This document shows, one piece after another, positions 1 through 12,147 of a stretch of 64,000 bases of DNA. The stretch is from Polydactylus sextarius. Taxonomy: Eukaryota > Chordata > Actinopteri > Polynemidae. Location of the stretch: contig CM028909.1 in NCBI GenBank assembly GCA_016801845.1, positions 18,387,313 through 18,451,312 on the forward strand, in the 5' to 3' direction. The position numbers were made by a program, and so were the translations under genes. The notes below the pieces were generated by a model, which saw nothing but the letters and a program-made list of their open reading frames with translations, was not told where the DNA came from and did no database searches. The number at the start of each line of letters is the position of its first letter. The stretch's first letter is position 1.

Positions 1-673
1 CCTCCTTCTCCCCACTCACACCCATCTCTTTCTCTTTCAGGTCTGAGCTTGTTAGCAGACTAAGTCCTAAGACACTTTGTTGCTGAAAGAAAGGATGGTA
101 TTAGCAAAGTCACAGGCGTTATGTATAGACCATAGATGTATTTATAATTCTCATCAGCCGATCTGATGTAAAAAAACAAACAAACAAGGTTGCACTCGGG
201 GGATGTCTTGTGATCAGTGGCACTTAGTGTTGAAGCATGTAGTGAATGTTCTTTGGTCATGCATTTTGCATTTCAGAGAACTGTTTTCCTGTGTGGATCA
301 GTTTTCTCCATTAATGCTAAACTAGCGGTGTAGATTTGGCTTAATGAACAATATGTTTTTTTGTTTTTTAGTACAAGTGCAGTACAAGATACTGTAATAT
401 TTCTTGAGATCCTTGTTTTACAGTGGCAACAGTTGTCCTTATCTACCCTTGTAATGTGTTGACACTGTGTAACTAGTTTCTTTAAGATACAAGTGTGCTG
501 CACACCCACTTGTTAAAGGCTCAGTGCTGGTTTATAGTGAATGAAAGTTAAATTTATAGAGTTTTTTAAAGTTATATTTTATTTATTGTCATTGTGTTTG
601 ACCTTCCATGTCCTTTCTCCTCAGTGTGTTACCTCTCTGAAGCTGGTCTGACTGGAGATTAGGGACCGACGAG
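1..673 (+). other. tmem51: upstream intron and 5' UTR part of tmem51
   Basis: No coding sequence is supported here. A polypyrimidine tract followed by CAG at 621-624 is a good splice acceptor, so the exon carrying the start codon probably begins at 625 with 49 bases of 5' UTR. A second acceptor-like site (pyrimidine tract ending in CAG at 38-40) may belong to an alternative 5' UTR exon, but no matching donor stands out. The promoter of the gene is probably left of the window. Confidence 0.5.
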
Positions 674-1919
674 ATGCGTTCCAGTGTGGATGTACCGACA
701 AGCCCCGGTAGCAGAGTAGGCACAGGCAGCAACAACAACAACAACAACAATAATAATGACAACAATATAGAAAGCACTGGAAACTCTGGTTCCCAGTATG
801 CACTGTGTGCTTTGGGGGTGGGGCTAATTGCCATTGGCATCGTGATGATTGTGTGGAGCGTGGTACCTGAGGACGCAGCCAGTAATAGCAGCAGTCCAGG
901 AGACAATAATAATATGGGCAGGAAACTTAATGCGTCTTCTGTGGCCTTCATCCTGGTGGGCTCCGGGGTGGTCATGCTGCTGTTGTCATTATGTGTGGGG
1001 ATGAGGAACAAACAACGAGAGCAGCGTTTCCATGAAGCCCAGAACCACGGAAGAATGGCAACAAGGGAGCGAGAGGAAAGAGAAACGTGAGTCTAATTGT
1101 GACTTTCGAACTAAACAGCATTTGGACAGAAAGAGTAATATTATTGTTTCATCTAGTATGACATCGAGTTTTTGTTTGTTATGTTTGAGCAGAAAACTGA
1201 TTTGAACAGTGTCACATATGGAAAAGCGTAGATTCCAAAAAGCTTGTTTCCCTAAATGTGAACATTTTGATTTGTTTAGTTTATTTTGAACTAATATTGT
1301 CTGTTCAAAATTACTAAAACTATTATTTTCAAAGGAGTATGATTATCAGTGATTAGATAGATAATCTATAACAGTGAAAATCATACTTAACTGTTTTGTT
1401 TGATGCCTGGAGAAAATATCTGAAAGTACAGAAAATTAGTAGCAACATCATATGGTGGATTGAACTTCTGATGTGTATGATTTTGATGTTTACTTTTTTG
1501 CTGTATATAAATCTGTCTGCAGTGCTGAGGAACAAGCCCAGCGGTATGCTGTCCCATCTTATGAGGAGGCAGTAGGCAGTGGTCAGTACCCTGTTCGTCA
1601 GAGCAACCACCACCCAAGCTCCTCCAATCTACCTTCCTACGATGACCTGGTTGAAGTTGATGGTGTACAGTATGAATACGAGGGTTCAGAGGTCACAACT
1701 AGCGGATCACAGCTGGCGCCGGATACGAATGCTACTGCTTCCGCATCAAATCGCAGACCGGGTAAAAATAACCGCAAGCTTCTCCCGATTAAGATCCGCA
1801 GGATCAAATCAGAGAAGCTACACATGAAAAATGTTGATAACTCTCAGCCAGCAGCCGGAATCAGCATAGAACCCCTCACTCCACCGCCCCAGTATGAGGA
1901 CAAAGTGCCTCCACTTTAA
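674..1919 (+). CDS. tmem51: transmembrane protein 51 (two coding exons)
   Basis: Coding exons are 674-1086 and 1523-1919, joined by GTGAGT at 1087 and CAG ending at 1522; together they give 269 residues (human TMEM51 is about 250). Seen directly: a polar N-terminus with a run of nine Asn (residues 20-28), a first hydrophobic segment at about 43-64, a short loop with N-glycosylation-like NSS and NAS sites, a second hydrophobic segment at about 88-109, then a long basic and acidic cytosolic tail. The tail has the family landmarks PSYEE, LPSYDDL, the basic block KIRRIKSEKLH and the C-terminal block SIEPLTPPPQY, which contains a PPxY motif able to bind WW domains. The start is the first ATG after the acceptor and precedes the first membrane segment. 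The molecular function of this family is not established; a membrane adaptor role is inferred only from the PPxY motif. Identity is firm from the two membrane segments and the tail blocks. Whether it is the fish a or b copy cannot be told. Confidence 0.94.
729..765 (+). repeat. AAC/AAT trinucleotide run coding for poly-Asn
   Basis: A CAA/AAC repeat that passes into AAT units lies inside the first coding exon of tmem51 and encodes nine Asn in a row followed by Asp-Asn-Asn. It stays in frame, so length changes by whole units would change only the length of the polar N-terminus. Confidence 0.9.
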
Positions 1920-4740
1920 GATCAAACCGATCATGTTTAAAACAATCTACTGAAAATCCTGGAATCTGCTAGGATCAACTTTTGAGGACATGGATCCGCT
2001 ACAAGAGTCGAGTTGAGGATGGGCCTTCTTGCACAAAGCTCTTTGAAAGTGGCACTGGTCAATGTCATTATTAATGCCACATTACTCCAAGAATAGTCAA
2101 GAACAGAAAAAAAAAAACTTTATTTTTTTTACATGTTGGATCTCACTGGATCTCTGAAACAGATGTCAACAACGATGGACAAGGTTGCTGGATCTTGTTG
2201 CGACAGACTCTGTCACGACGTGGCACATTGGATTCAGAGCACCTACCAAATGCAGTTCTCCTTCTCAGCCAAGTAGTTTTCTGTTTATCTGGTTGTAACA
2301 GATGTCCACTGAGCACTAACTACATATGTGAATTGACAGTGAAAGAAATCACAAGTCACCTTGAGAGGTTTTTGGATTACTGCCACCAGCAGTTTACCAA
2401 ATGAAGGCTCCAGTGTGTATTCAGCAGGTCAGAGCTGGTTTGACCTGATGTGGTATGCTGCACAGAAACGCTTACTGCCGATGATCATGAAATCCTTTGG
2501 GACTTTGCAGCAAATATCACACAATATTTAGGAGTTTTATTTGGTGTTGTCAGTTTTACTTTATATGTGTCTGGAGTACCGTCCCTTTTCTGTGTAATTT
2601 GCTGGGTGTTGTTTTAATTTCCTTTGTCTGTCTTCCTGAAAAGCTGAAACGTGGTATAACTGTTTTTTCCTTAACGGCACCATAAGAAATGTTCTAGTTT
2701 TACCTGAGATAAACCAAACCAAACCGAGTCACTTCAGTGTTACTGTCCGACAGTGAATTTTATTAACAGAAGAGAAAACCTTGTTTTTAACTTCCCCCTA
2801 ACAAATGCATAGAAAAAAAACCTTTCCTGTCAACACAATCAGACTAAGGCTAGTTTTAAAAAAGAGTAGGTTTTTATCTATTTTACGCAGGGCGTGGTCC
2901 AAAATCATTACATGATGAATTTACTGTCAGGTTTTTTTTTTTTTTAAAGACATTGTGAATTGTTAACTTTACCTCCTTAAAGCTGTGTTGTCTGCCAGTG
3001 ATAGGTAGAGGGTATGAAACAAACTGGAAATCCTGATATACTTCCATTTTATCAGTATATCACAGAATCAATCAGCTACAGAATCAAATGAGCATTAAAC
3101 TGGACTTATGCTGTGTAGCTAAGGCGTGAGTTTTGACCAGCTGTAGAGAAATGGCTCGGTCTATAGCTGCTAACCGCTAAACTCTCCTCACAAGCAACTT
3201 GTGTGTCCGCTTTCTGCTGCTTTGTGTTTAGCAAGTATCATGTAATGGATAAGTATGTGTTATACTCAACCAGTCTACATGTGCAAAATAAGTTGGTAGA
3301 CTGATATTTAAAAGGAAATGAAATGAGTCAGCTTGTGAAAGAAGGGGAGGAATACATTGTTTCTTATTAATAACTGACTGAAGTTCTTTGATTTACTTTC
3401 ACTGTCTGTAATCACCATCAGAATCACCCATTAGGTTACTAGTTAATAGAAATTACTTTCTAGGAAGAAACCGTTTTCCAGGAAGCTCAAGGTCTCATTT
3501 TATGGGCTTTTTGAAATGGTCCTCCACTTATACACACTGACGTACAGTAAAATGCCTTTTGTTTAGAAAAACAACTGCTGCTTTTCCTAAAGCATTTCAA
3601 AAGACAATGTAAGACTGAAGCTAATGTTGCTCCTCCAGGGTCATGTCGCTTTTCGTCTTTCGAACTTTGGAGAGGTAGAGAAGGAAATATGTGAGAGCAC
3701 GATGGAAGGAGTGTGTGAATAGTTGAAAGCCTTTGGCTGTAGTCATGGTGAACACAGTCTGTTGAGCTGTGAAGGCAGTAGTGTAGTCTCTGCTTCTCTC
3801 AGGGCTTGTTTTTGTTCTTATTGGACATGACCAACAGAAGAAGTCTTTGACCGTGCAGCTGCACCACAATAGCAGCAGCTATAGCTCACTCGCTTGCTCA
3901 TCACCATTCTTCCAACCGCAGATTGACTCGCAGCCCTGTTTTCACCCAGGCAGAGAATTAACAGAAACAGAGGAGAGACACTATTCAGGGAAATAGTTTG
4001 AATTCCATCATTTTACACTAGTCTATATATTTATGTCAACAAACCTTTTCGCCGTCAGCTTAGACGTATTTAAACATAAACAGGTGAAGCCAAATTTATC
4101 TCAATTCCATATTTTTTTTCCTCTTTGTTTTGGCTCTTTTCATCAGTGATGTCATCACCCAGTTCTACGTCATCATCAAGCAAAACAAAAAGTACAACCA
4201 ATGCGAACTCAGACACTCATTGTCAGCTATTTATATTATATATTACCAGGTTCTCTGTTGAGCTAAAGCAGGTTATTGAATCACTTCAGGTTTGTCATTG
4301 GAAGACAACATGTGCCAGCAGTGTCCACATTTCTGTGACTTGTTTTTTTTCCAAGTAGAAACTTGCCACTGAGTATATTAATTCTTCATGTCCAGTACTG
4401 TAGACATGATCAATGTGCTTCACTGGCCAAGGACCAGAAAACTACAAGACTGATTTTATTACTATGTAGTGGAAATGTTTTACAGTGACGAATGACAGTA
4501 TTTTGATTTAGCATTCGCTTTGATAATTGTCTGAAACACATGATGTTTGTCGTCCGTTCCATTTATTGTTGTTTGTTTTTTGTTTTTATTATTTACAGTA
4601 AATCTATATTTCTTTTTATATGTACTGTGAAAATATACTTTTCTATGATAGTTCTAATTTGTTTGTGGGAAATTATTTCTTTTATTTCCTGAAGAGCAAT
4701 CTCATGAATATTTTATGAGAAATAAAAGGAAGTATTTGTT
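1920..4740 (+). other. tmem51: tmem51 3' UTR (probable) ending at AATAAA
   Basis: No further coding exon is visible. The stretch is AT-rich and has a first strong poly(A) signal AATAAA at 4721-4726, about 2.8 kb after the stop codon, just before the converging elastase gene. I infer that it is mostly 3' UTR. The open frames at 2195-2404 and 4125-4358 show no family resemblance. Confidence 0.5.
4721..4726 (+). terminator. poly(A) signal AATAAA, probable end of tmem51
   Basis: Canonical AATAAA on the plus strand with AT-rich flanks. It is the last plus-strand hexamer before the convergent protease gene, whose stop codon is at 5043. Confidence 0.5.
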
Positions 4741-5042
4741 AATTAACTAAAGTGTTGAAGTGTATTTCAAATGATCAGTGAATTATTGTGAATATAATTC
4801 CACGTTGACTCATATATGCCATGATAACATCATATTTTGTAGCTTTGTTACTGTTCAGCATTTCTTCATTAATATGCAGCCACTGTATGCAAAGCTGAAG
4901 ATGGGAGAAACAATGGTATCTTGTTGTTAAGATTCTACATGACCAGGTTTAACAGCAACTACTCTAGTAAGTAAAAAATTGAGACAACACATCATAGATC
5001 ATAGTTGTTCTTATTGCTGACAAAAGCACTCGAGCAGTTTCT

Positions 5043-8000
5043 TCAGTAGCTGGTCATAACCTGCGGGGAGAGAACGACAGAAAACATGATTACAATGCAC
5101 TTCCTGTTTTTCAAAGCCCAGGCTTTTGTTTGTATCGGGTTGCAGTGTTTATACTGGCGTGGTTATTGCAAAACGACTATGTTCCTCACTTTGTTGATCC
5201 AGCTGATGTAGGAGCTAACTTGAGTAAAGACGGTGGGTTTCTGGACCACGTTGCAGCCCTGACCAGAACCGAAGCTCACCACGCCATGGACGTCCCATGA
5301 GCCGTCAGGGTTCTGGCAATTCAAAGGACCACCAGAGTCTCCCTGTGGTTCAGCATGCACACACAGTTGGCCATTAGCTTATTTAAATCAGATAAATATG
5401 GCATTGATATCAGTTATCACTTTGTCAAACTGAATTATCCTAATACTTCTTTACCACACAAGATGGACATTTTACAGAAGACACCATCACCATTAAATTA
5501 TGTTGCATCTGAAGATAACTCTTCTTTCTATTCTTTCTATGAACTCACATTGCAGCCAGCAGTGATGCCATCCCCACCAGCACAGACCATTTTGTCAGTA
5601 AGCAGGAAGCTCCACCAGTCAGGCTGCTTACAGATGTCATGGCCAACCACTGGCAGGAGAGCCTGCTGCAGGATGTGAGCGAGGGGGCCGCTAGCTGTGA
5701 GGAAATGATACTTAACTTAGGTAAGAAACAAAATTAAGCTCTGTTACGGATAGCATGTGTTGACTCGTGAGCTATGTTTAAGTTTAAAATGTTGTATTTC
5801 CTAGTCTCTACAACCCAAATTCTGTTTTAGGTGTTGAAAGTAACATAGTACATTTACTCAAGTACTGTACTTAAGATGTAATTTTTATGTATTGTATTTA
5901 TATGTATTATCTTCCCAGAAATAGCTCAATGAGTCGACCTCTTGGAAACAGAACTTAACAACTTGACTTTGTATAAAGTTGTTAAAGGTAGTTCCACCAC
6001 AGTTACAATGGTAAAATGCCATATTGGTGAATTAGTATCTAACAATCTAATAACGCCATATAATAATCAGTGACAGAGGCAATAAAGAAAATAATTCAGG
6101 ACAAAGAGGTCAACCTAAAGGATTGCTAGCAGCAGCAGTAATTACTTGAGGCGTGGTTAATCTTCAGAACCTCTTATTAAACATTTTGATGAATATTTGT
6201 CATATTTTTTTCTCTTACCTAATGGCTGAGTAATATATTCTTTGCTTTGACCTCTGTAAATGTACCTAATTTGACTAGTATGCACAGAAACTGACTTGAA
6301 GGCAGTATTTTTTTTTCTTCTGCTTCTTTTTTTTTCTGCCAACGTGCACTGACTCACTGGAGAGTCGACCCCAGCCGGTGACGTAGCAGGGAGAACCGTG
6401 GGGCAGGATGACGCCTTGGTCCGGGAGGCAGGCTGGCATGATTGAGTCAGAGAAGGTGACGGGGGAGGACAGCTTGATCAGGGCAATGTCATTACTGCAA
6501 AGGTGGAAACAATCCACCCACGTTAAGATAGTAAAGATAAACAAAACAGCTTCCAAGAATATTTTGCTTCAGGTAAATGATCTCTAACATGGCATTTACA
6601 CATGGTGGCCTGCTGATAGCTCTCGTCATGTAGACTTATAAGGTGATATTGAGGTGTGTAGACTGCTGTCGCTGTTACCGGCTGAGCATGGTGTTGTAAT
6701 CCTCATGGCTGATGATTTTAGCTGTGTTCCGAGCTACAGAGCCATCCTCGCTCACCTTCAGGTTGTGTTTACCCATCTCCACTCTGTAGCTGTAGCGTTT
6801 ACTGTGGAATGGCAGATGACATGGTGTTCTCTTGGGGATTTAGATGGAAGTATTGATTTTTCTGTCTGTGTAAAACTGTGATTAAGCTGATGGTGGATCA
6901 GAGATGTTTGGTAGTTTTGGAGAAGTAAAACATGGTTCTTTTGGATGAAAAATCAATGTTTTACCTGGCTGACTACAAATGTCTGACTACAAATTCTCCT
7001 TACTGTGAAAACTATCATTTACTTTTGGGTAAAACAGTATTTCCTGGCACAGAGCATTGATTTATTGTACTGATAGTAAATAAAATGCCATCATTATTTG
7101 TGTATGTTGTGGAATCACAACAACACTTCATCTGTTTTAACTTGTAACATACAAATCTTTGTTTTGTTCTTTGTATCATCCAAATTAAATACCTCATTAA
7201 AACACTGACATTGTGGGTTAGAGAAAGTATGTGAAATCTGAGGCTAATGATGGAAACAAAAGCCAATTGAAAAAAACAAAAACAGTTTTCAAATAACCCA
7301 GGATCAAAAGTTGTTCATTTGCATGAAGCTGGAAGGGTCACAAAGATGTTTCATCACCCCACAGTTAGACAAACATAATTTAAACTATAAATTAAAATGG
7401 GTTTGTTCTGTGCCCACTCTTCCTAGAAGCGGGCTTTCAGTGAAGGTGACTCTAGGAGCACAAAACATGAAAAAATAAAAAGACCTAAAGTAATGGCTCA
7501 AGGTTTAAAGGAATCATTGAGGTTATTTAACGTCGCTCATGAGTTTACCACAAGAAAATCATCATGCATGATTGGATCAAACCTGCTGCTTTCTAAAAAG
7601 AAAATAAAAGCCTTATCAAATGACAAATAAAGCTGTTTGTTTGTGAAGGACATGCAGAGCTATGTCTGATGTTAAAATGCACTGTGTTCCAACATGAAAA
7701 CATCATCCCAGGGATGAAGTACGGTTTAAGATTTGGCACTGCACTGCTGCCTCTGGGTCTGGACAGCTCACCACCATCAAAGACAAAAAGGAATTTTTCA
7801 AGTTTATCAAAGTACCCTACAGCATAATGTCAGGGTAAATGTCTGCCAGCTGAAGCCGTGTAGAAGCTGATTTCTGTAACAGGACAGTGACTCGAGCTGG
7901 AAGTGTTTGTTTAAAGTTATTGCTGCTAAATCAGGTTATTAAGTTATTAAATTTATTCATTATTTAAAATTTTCACTTATTTTCACATATTTTCCCCGAT

Positions 8001-9198
8001 CATGGTATATTGGGTAATGGGTGTCCACAATAGAAACATGGATTATTACTGTTCTGTGTGATAATGGCTTGAACACATTGTGTTTGTACATAATATTTTA
8101 TGACCACTTAATGCAGAAAAACAGGTAAATGGCAAATGACTTGTATACTTTTTCTTACCAGTGTCAGTCTGAGATGAAGAGAAGCAAAAAGGCCACAATT
8201 AATTAGGATAAAACTGTCACAGTTTAGCAAAAATAGACAATTTGTTTAGTTCCATTAAAACAATTATACACGTATTTGTGACCTCAACAACTATGTTAAC
8301 AAAACCAGAGGATTAGATATAAAATGGTGGATTTGCAGTAATTGATATCAGATCTGGAGCAACCCTTCAGGTCTGTGAGCCTTTCAGAAACAATATGCTG
8401 TAATGTAATGTTGATGATACTGACAGATGTCCTCTAGTGTTTAAGTTAATGTAAAACTTACTTGATGCAGTGGGCGGCAGTGAGGACCCAGTCAGAGGAG
8501 ATGAGGCTGCCTCCACAGACGTGCCTCCACTGCCCACTGCTGTCTGACTGGAGCGAGATCTGAGCAGCGCAGAGAGAGAGAGAGAGGATGGTGTGTGTTA
8601 CTACACATTAACGTATCACTTCAACACCCTGCAGACCTGTTTTATCTATCACCACCCCCCCACTGTGTCTGCACTGGGGTGGAAATCATTACCAGAAATT
8701 TAACATCCATAGAAAAAGTAATTGTAAGGAGATTTTTATACATAGTGGTAAAATGAAAATGAAGAGTGAATGTGTCTTTTTTTTTTTCACACATTTAGGA
8801 CCAGATCCTACCTGCCAGGGCCAGCTGTGAGGTCTGACATCTTCTCCTGCCACCACCCTGCTCAGCACAGGAGGGAAAGTGGGAAGACCACATCCATAGG
8901 CTAGGACAAGGTTAGTAATGTACCATGATGTATGATTTTTAGTGGCACACTACATATAAAATAAACTGTAGGTAATTATTTTATTGTGAGAAGTAGCAAG
9001 AGGCAATAATGAGCAAATAAATCCAGAAGTGGAAACAATTTCTATATATTTAAAAATAAAATGTGATTATTTTTGCTCTTTTCAGTGCTATTCATCTGGA
9101 TTATACAAGAGCAGTTGAATTTTAAATAACAAATGTAAGTATATTGAATTTGTCTTACCACTAGCTACCACAAAAGCAAGAACGATCAGTGTCCTCAT
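5043..9198 (-). CDS. chymotrypsin-like elastase, divergent elastase-2 type (eight exons)
   Basis: Coding exons, in transcript order: 9198-9159, 8900-8812, 8559-8462, 6801-6679, 6494-6358, 5694-5549, 5342-5190, 5060-5043. They total 804 bases, giving 267 residues and a stop; all junctions are GT-AG and phases match the two neighbours. The product is a secreted digestive endopeptidase zymogen: signal peptide about 1-16, propeptide with Cys17, activation after Arg28, catalytic His73 (TAAHC), Asp119 (NDIAL) and Ser214 (GDSGGP), and ten Cys for the five elastase-2 disulfides. Odd points: the mature N-terminus reads VVAG where the neighbours have VVGG, the S1 region is AGCN before GDSGG (Ala189/Gly190 in chymotrypsin numbering), and 'DWWSFL' replaces the usual 'DWWGS'. 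It is the most divergent of the three local genes and could be annotated as CELA2A-like or chymotrypsin-C-like; without a tree I leave the symbol empty. Confidence 0.92.
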
Positions 9199-9238
9199 GA
9201 TTCTATGAATGCAGTTTGAGCAAACATGCTGCAGCTTG

Positions 9239-9246
9239 TATTTATA
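9239..9246 (-). promoter_or_regulatory. TATA box of the divergent elastase gene
   Basis: On the minus strand TATAAATA lies about 41 bases upstream of the ATG at 9198, leaving room for a very short 5' UTR, as is usual for pancreatic protease genes and as seen in the two neighbouring genes. Confidence 0.75.
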
Positions 9247-9308
9247 CTCTAGGCTAGCGACTCATATCCAGTGTAAAACCAACCAACAAATGCAGAGTGT
9301 GGATTCAG

Positions 9309-9334
9309 CACATGGTCGCTGATACGATTTTCCC
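9309..9334 (-). promoter_or_regulatory. candidate PTF1 site (E-box plus TTTCCC)
   Basis: CACATG (9309-9314) and TTTCCC (9329-9334) are 20 bases apart centre to centre, about two helical turns, 110-135 bases upstream of the ATG. The acinar factor PTF1 is known to bind an E-box and a TTTCCC box one or two turns apart in pancreatic enzyme promoters. The match is only by motif and spacing, and the E-box is CACATG rather than the preferred CACCTG. Confidence 0.35.
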
Positions 9335-9553
9335 ATCACTGCTCCTCAAGGGGAACACTGGAACCAGTTCTGTTATATAAGCATCAGGAAGGGTTGTCAA
9401 AGCAGAGTTGTCAAAATAAAAGGAACTAAATATTCAGGATGACTTTGCAGATTTAATACTTTAAAAAAACATTGCATATCTTTGAGAAACTGCTGATCCA
9501 ATAACTACTACGAAAGATAATACAAAACACAAACTGACATGAAACCTTTAGCT

Positions 9554-9559
9554 TTTATT
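9554..9559 (-). terminator. poly(A) signal of the middle elastase gene
   Basis: AATAAA on the minus strand lies 68 bases past the stop codon at 9627-9629. A second AATAAA lies at 9592-9597. Either fits a short 3' UTR. The next minus-strand gene starts only about 360 bases further on. Confidence 0.7.
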
Positions 9560-9626
9560 TCATTTATAGTTCCATGTTTCATTTATTTGTATATTCACAT
9601 AGTGAGTTTATCCCAAAAGAGTCTTC

Positions 9627-12147
9627 TCAGTAGGCCACCATTTTCTGTAGAAGAGATGATAGAAACATGTTAGATACATAATGTGTTCAGCAATAGCAGC
9701 AGCAGTAATCAGTTTTCTTTAAACTAATCCCAACGACCCAAATTCCTTCCTAGTTGCAACATTGCAAATGCAACATTGAAGAGTTTCTTACGGAGCTGAT
9801 CCAGTCGATGTAGGAGGTGACGCGGGTGAAGACGGTGGGCTTCTTGGCCAAGTTGCACTTGAGGCCGGAGCCGAAGCTGACGATACCATGAACCTCCCAG
9901 GCACCATCACTCCTCCGGCAGTTCAGAGGTCCTCCAGAGTCTCCCTGAACCATGTAAGAGAAAACATATGAACCAAAATTCCACATTCAAAAGTAACTTT
10001 TTGTCCTTGTAAAACACTCTGTATGTCTACATCAAAATCAGTATGAAACAAGTAAAATAAAAAATAAGAATTGCTTTGCTTTAATTGATGGGGAAAAACA
10101 CACAATATCAAGAGAAGAATCTCAGCTAGAGGACTGAATTAAAAATGAAATAACAAAACAATGACTCTCATTATTTACCATTAATATCATAGACTAAGAA
10201 GACTAAGAACTAAGAAAACCAGCTAGAGTTCATATCTGAGACGCTAGATACAGTTTCATAAAGACAAACAGAAACAATCAGTTCTGATGTCTACAAGTCT
10301 ACATGACTGACTTTTTCTGATGAATAAATAATTAAGTAAATGATGGAGCCCTGTCTTGTATTTCCTACATTTTGTGTGAAATATTGTGTGGGAGTGTACA
10401 AAAACTATTTCAAAAAAGTATAATCTCACGTGTATTATGAGAATATGTGAGATTTACTAGTGTCAGGAAACACTGGTGCTACAGTACCATGTGTCATCTC
10501 ATGCAAATTGTTATTGTGTCATTCATTGTTTCAGACTTACGTTGCAACCAGATGTGACTCCATCTCCACCAGCACAGACCATGGTCTCCTTCACCTGAGA
10601 ACCCCACCAGTCGTACCTGGTGCAGGTAGCGTGGTCCACCACACGAAGAAGAGCCTGCTGCAGGATGTCAGCAATAGGACCTCCAGCTGTGAGGAGGAGA
10701 AATGAATACATGCTCATGTTCAGCTCAGGTAAAAGACTGATGATGATGTACAATGTTAAATTTGACTAGAACACAAGATTTTTGTATGATTATCTGATTA
10801 TAGTTGAAGTCATCAATGATAATTCACTCACTGTAGAGGCGACCCCATCCGGTCACGTAGCAGGGCTCGTCGTGGGGGAGGATGAAGCCAGCAGTGGGCA
10901 GACAAGCAGCCATGATGGCGTCAGTAAAGGTGACAGGAGACTGCAGCTTGATCAGGGCAATGTCATTACTGAAGGAAAAGAATAAATTCAATCAATTAAA
11001 AACCAATTCAAGACTTGGCCAATTGAAATGATTGTTTTTCAGGTTTTCAGCAGAATCTCTCAATTCATTCAATGTTTTACCGGATGAAGAAGGGATTCCA
11101 TTTCTCGTGCACAATGATGTTAGCGGGGGCCATGAACACAGAGCTCTCCTCTGTCTCGATGAGGTTGTGCTTTCCCAAAGCCACTCTGTACTCCTTGCCA
11201 TTGCTGCAAGTTCACAGACAAAAAAATATGACAGTGATATTTAACCTAAACTGAATTTTGTAGGAGAATTTATGACCTTGTCTTGTAGATATTGAGATTA
11301 AACTAATGATGTACTGCATCTCTTCTGCACCACAGTATAGCAATTGAATATTGTTGTATATCAGTACAATAAAACTAAAGGCAATTCAGGAGTTAACTAA
11401 AATTGTCAACTAAAAATGTGTTGTAGTACAACCCTGAATAATCAACGGCAAGATCTGAGAACTAAATGGATTTATGGATGACTCTATACAGCATTACTGA
11501 TATTTGTGTCAGTGTCAACATAGCAGCATAATAACATATCAAATTGTTTTTTTTACCTGATACAGTGAGCAGCAGTGAGGACCCACTGGTTAGAGATCAG
11601 GGTTCCTCCACAGGTGTGTCTCCATTCACCCTGCCTGTTATACTGCAGGGAAATCTGAAATATACACAAGAACACAAACAATAATCTTTGATTTAATCAA
11701 TCATGTCTTTTAAACATTGTTCTAATGCATTTCTGCTTCTGTAAAACTTACACAATAGCCTCTCCTTCTTAAAAACTCATATATACATTACATTTGAGCT
11801 ATTATCTTATAAATAACAAACATATCTTGAAGCCTTAAATAAGACACATAAGGCACATTTTACCTGCCAAGGCCAGCTGTTAGCCCTGACATCCTCTCCA
11901 CCAACCACCCTGGTCACCACAGGGGGGAAGGTAGGCAGACCACACCCGTAGGCTGAGGGGGACAGACAATGTTAAATTAAAGATTGTGAAGCTGTTAATC
12001 TACATTCAGTTTGAAGAGGTGGAAAAACAGAAGACCACATGAACAGAGCTTGAGACAGATGGTTGCAACAGTACTGTGTGTGATGTTTATTGCAACAAAG
12101 GGAAGCTTACCGCCGGCAACAAAGAGAGCGAGAACCACAAACTTCAT
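9627..12147 (-). CDS. ela2l: chymotrypsin-like elastase 2 (middle gene, eight exons)
   Basis: Coding exons, in transcript order: 12147-12111, 11952-11864, 11654-11557, 11203-11081, 10968-10832, 10686-10541, 9944-9792, 9644-9627. They total 801 bases, giving 266 residues, the usual CELA2 length (human CELA2A has 269). All junctions are GT-AG. The product is a secreted pancreatic proelastase: signal peptide about 1-15 ending AYG, propeptide Cys16, activation between Arg27 and Val28 (VTR/VVGG), catalytic His72, Asp118 and Ser213, the SFG substrate-binding strand, and all ten family Cys. The pocket reads SGCN before GDSGG (Ser189/Gly190). The start matches its divergent neighbour (MKFVxLALFVAGA). 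The symbol follows the fish ela2/ela2l pair and is my best guess; the family call itself is firm. It is the upstream member of a tandem minus-strand pair and is divergent from the gene at 13091. Confidence 0.95.

Noticed and set aside
4144..4230. Acceptor-like CAG followed by a short frame in the tmem51 3' region
   Set aside because: No donor or family similarity; it falls in the likely 3' UTR.
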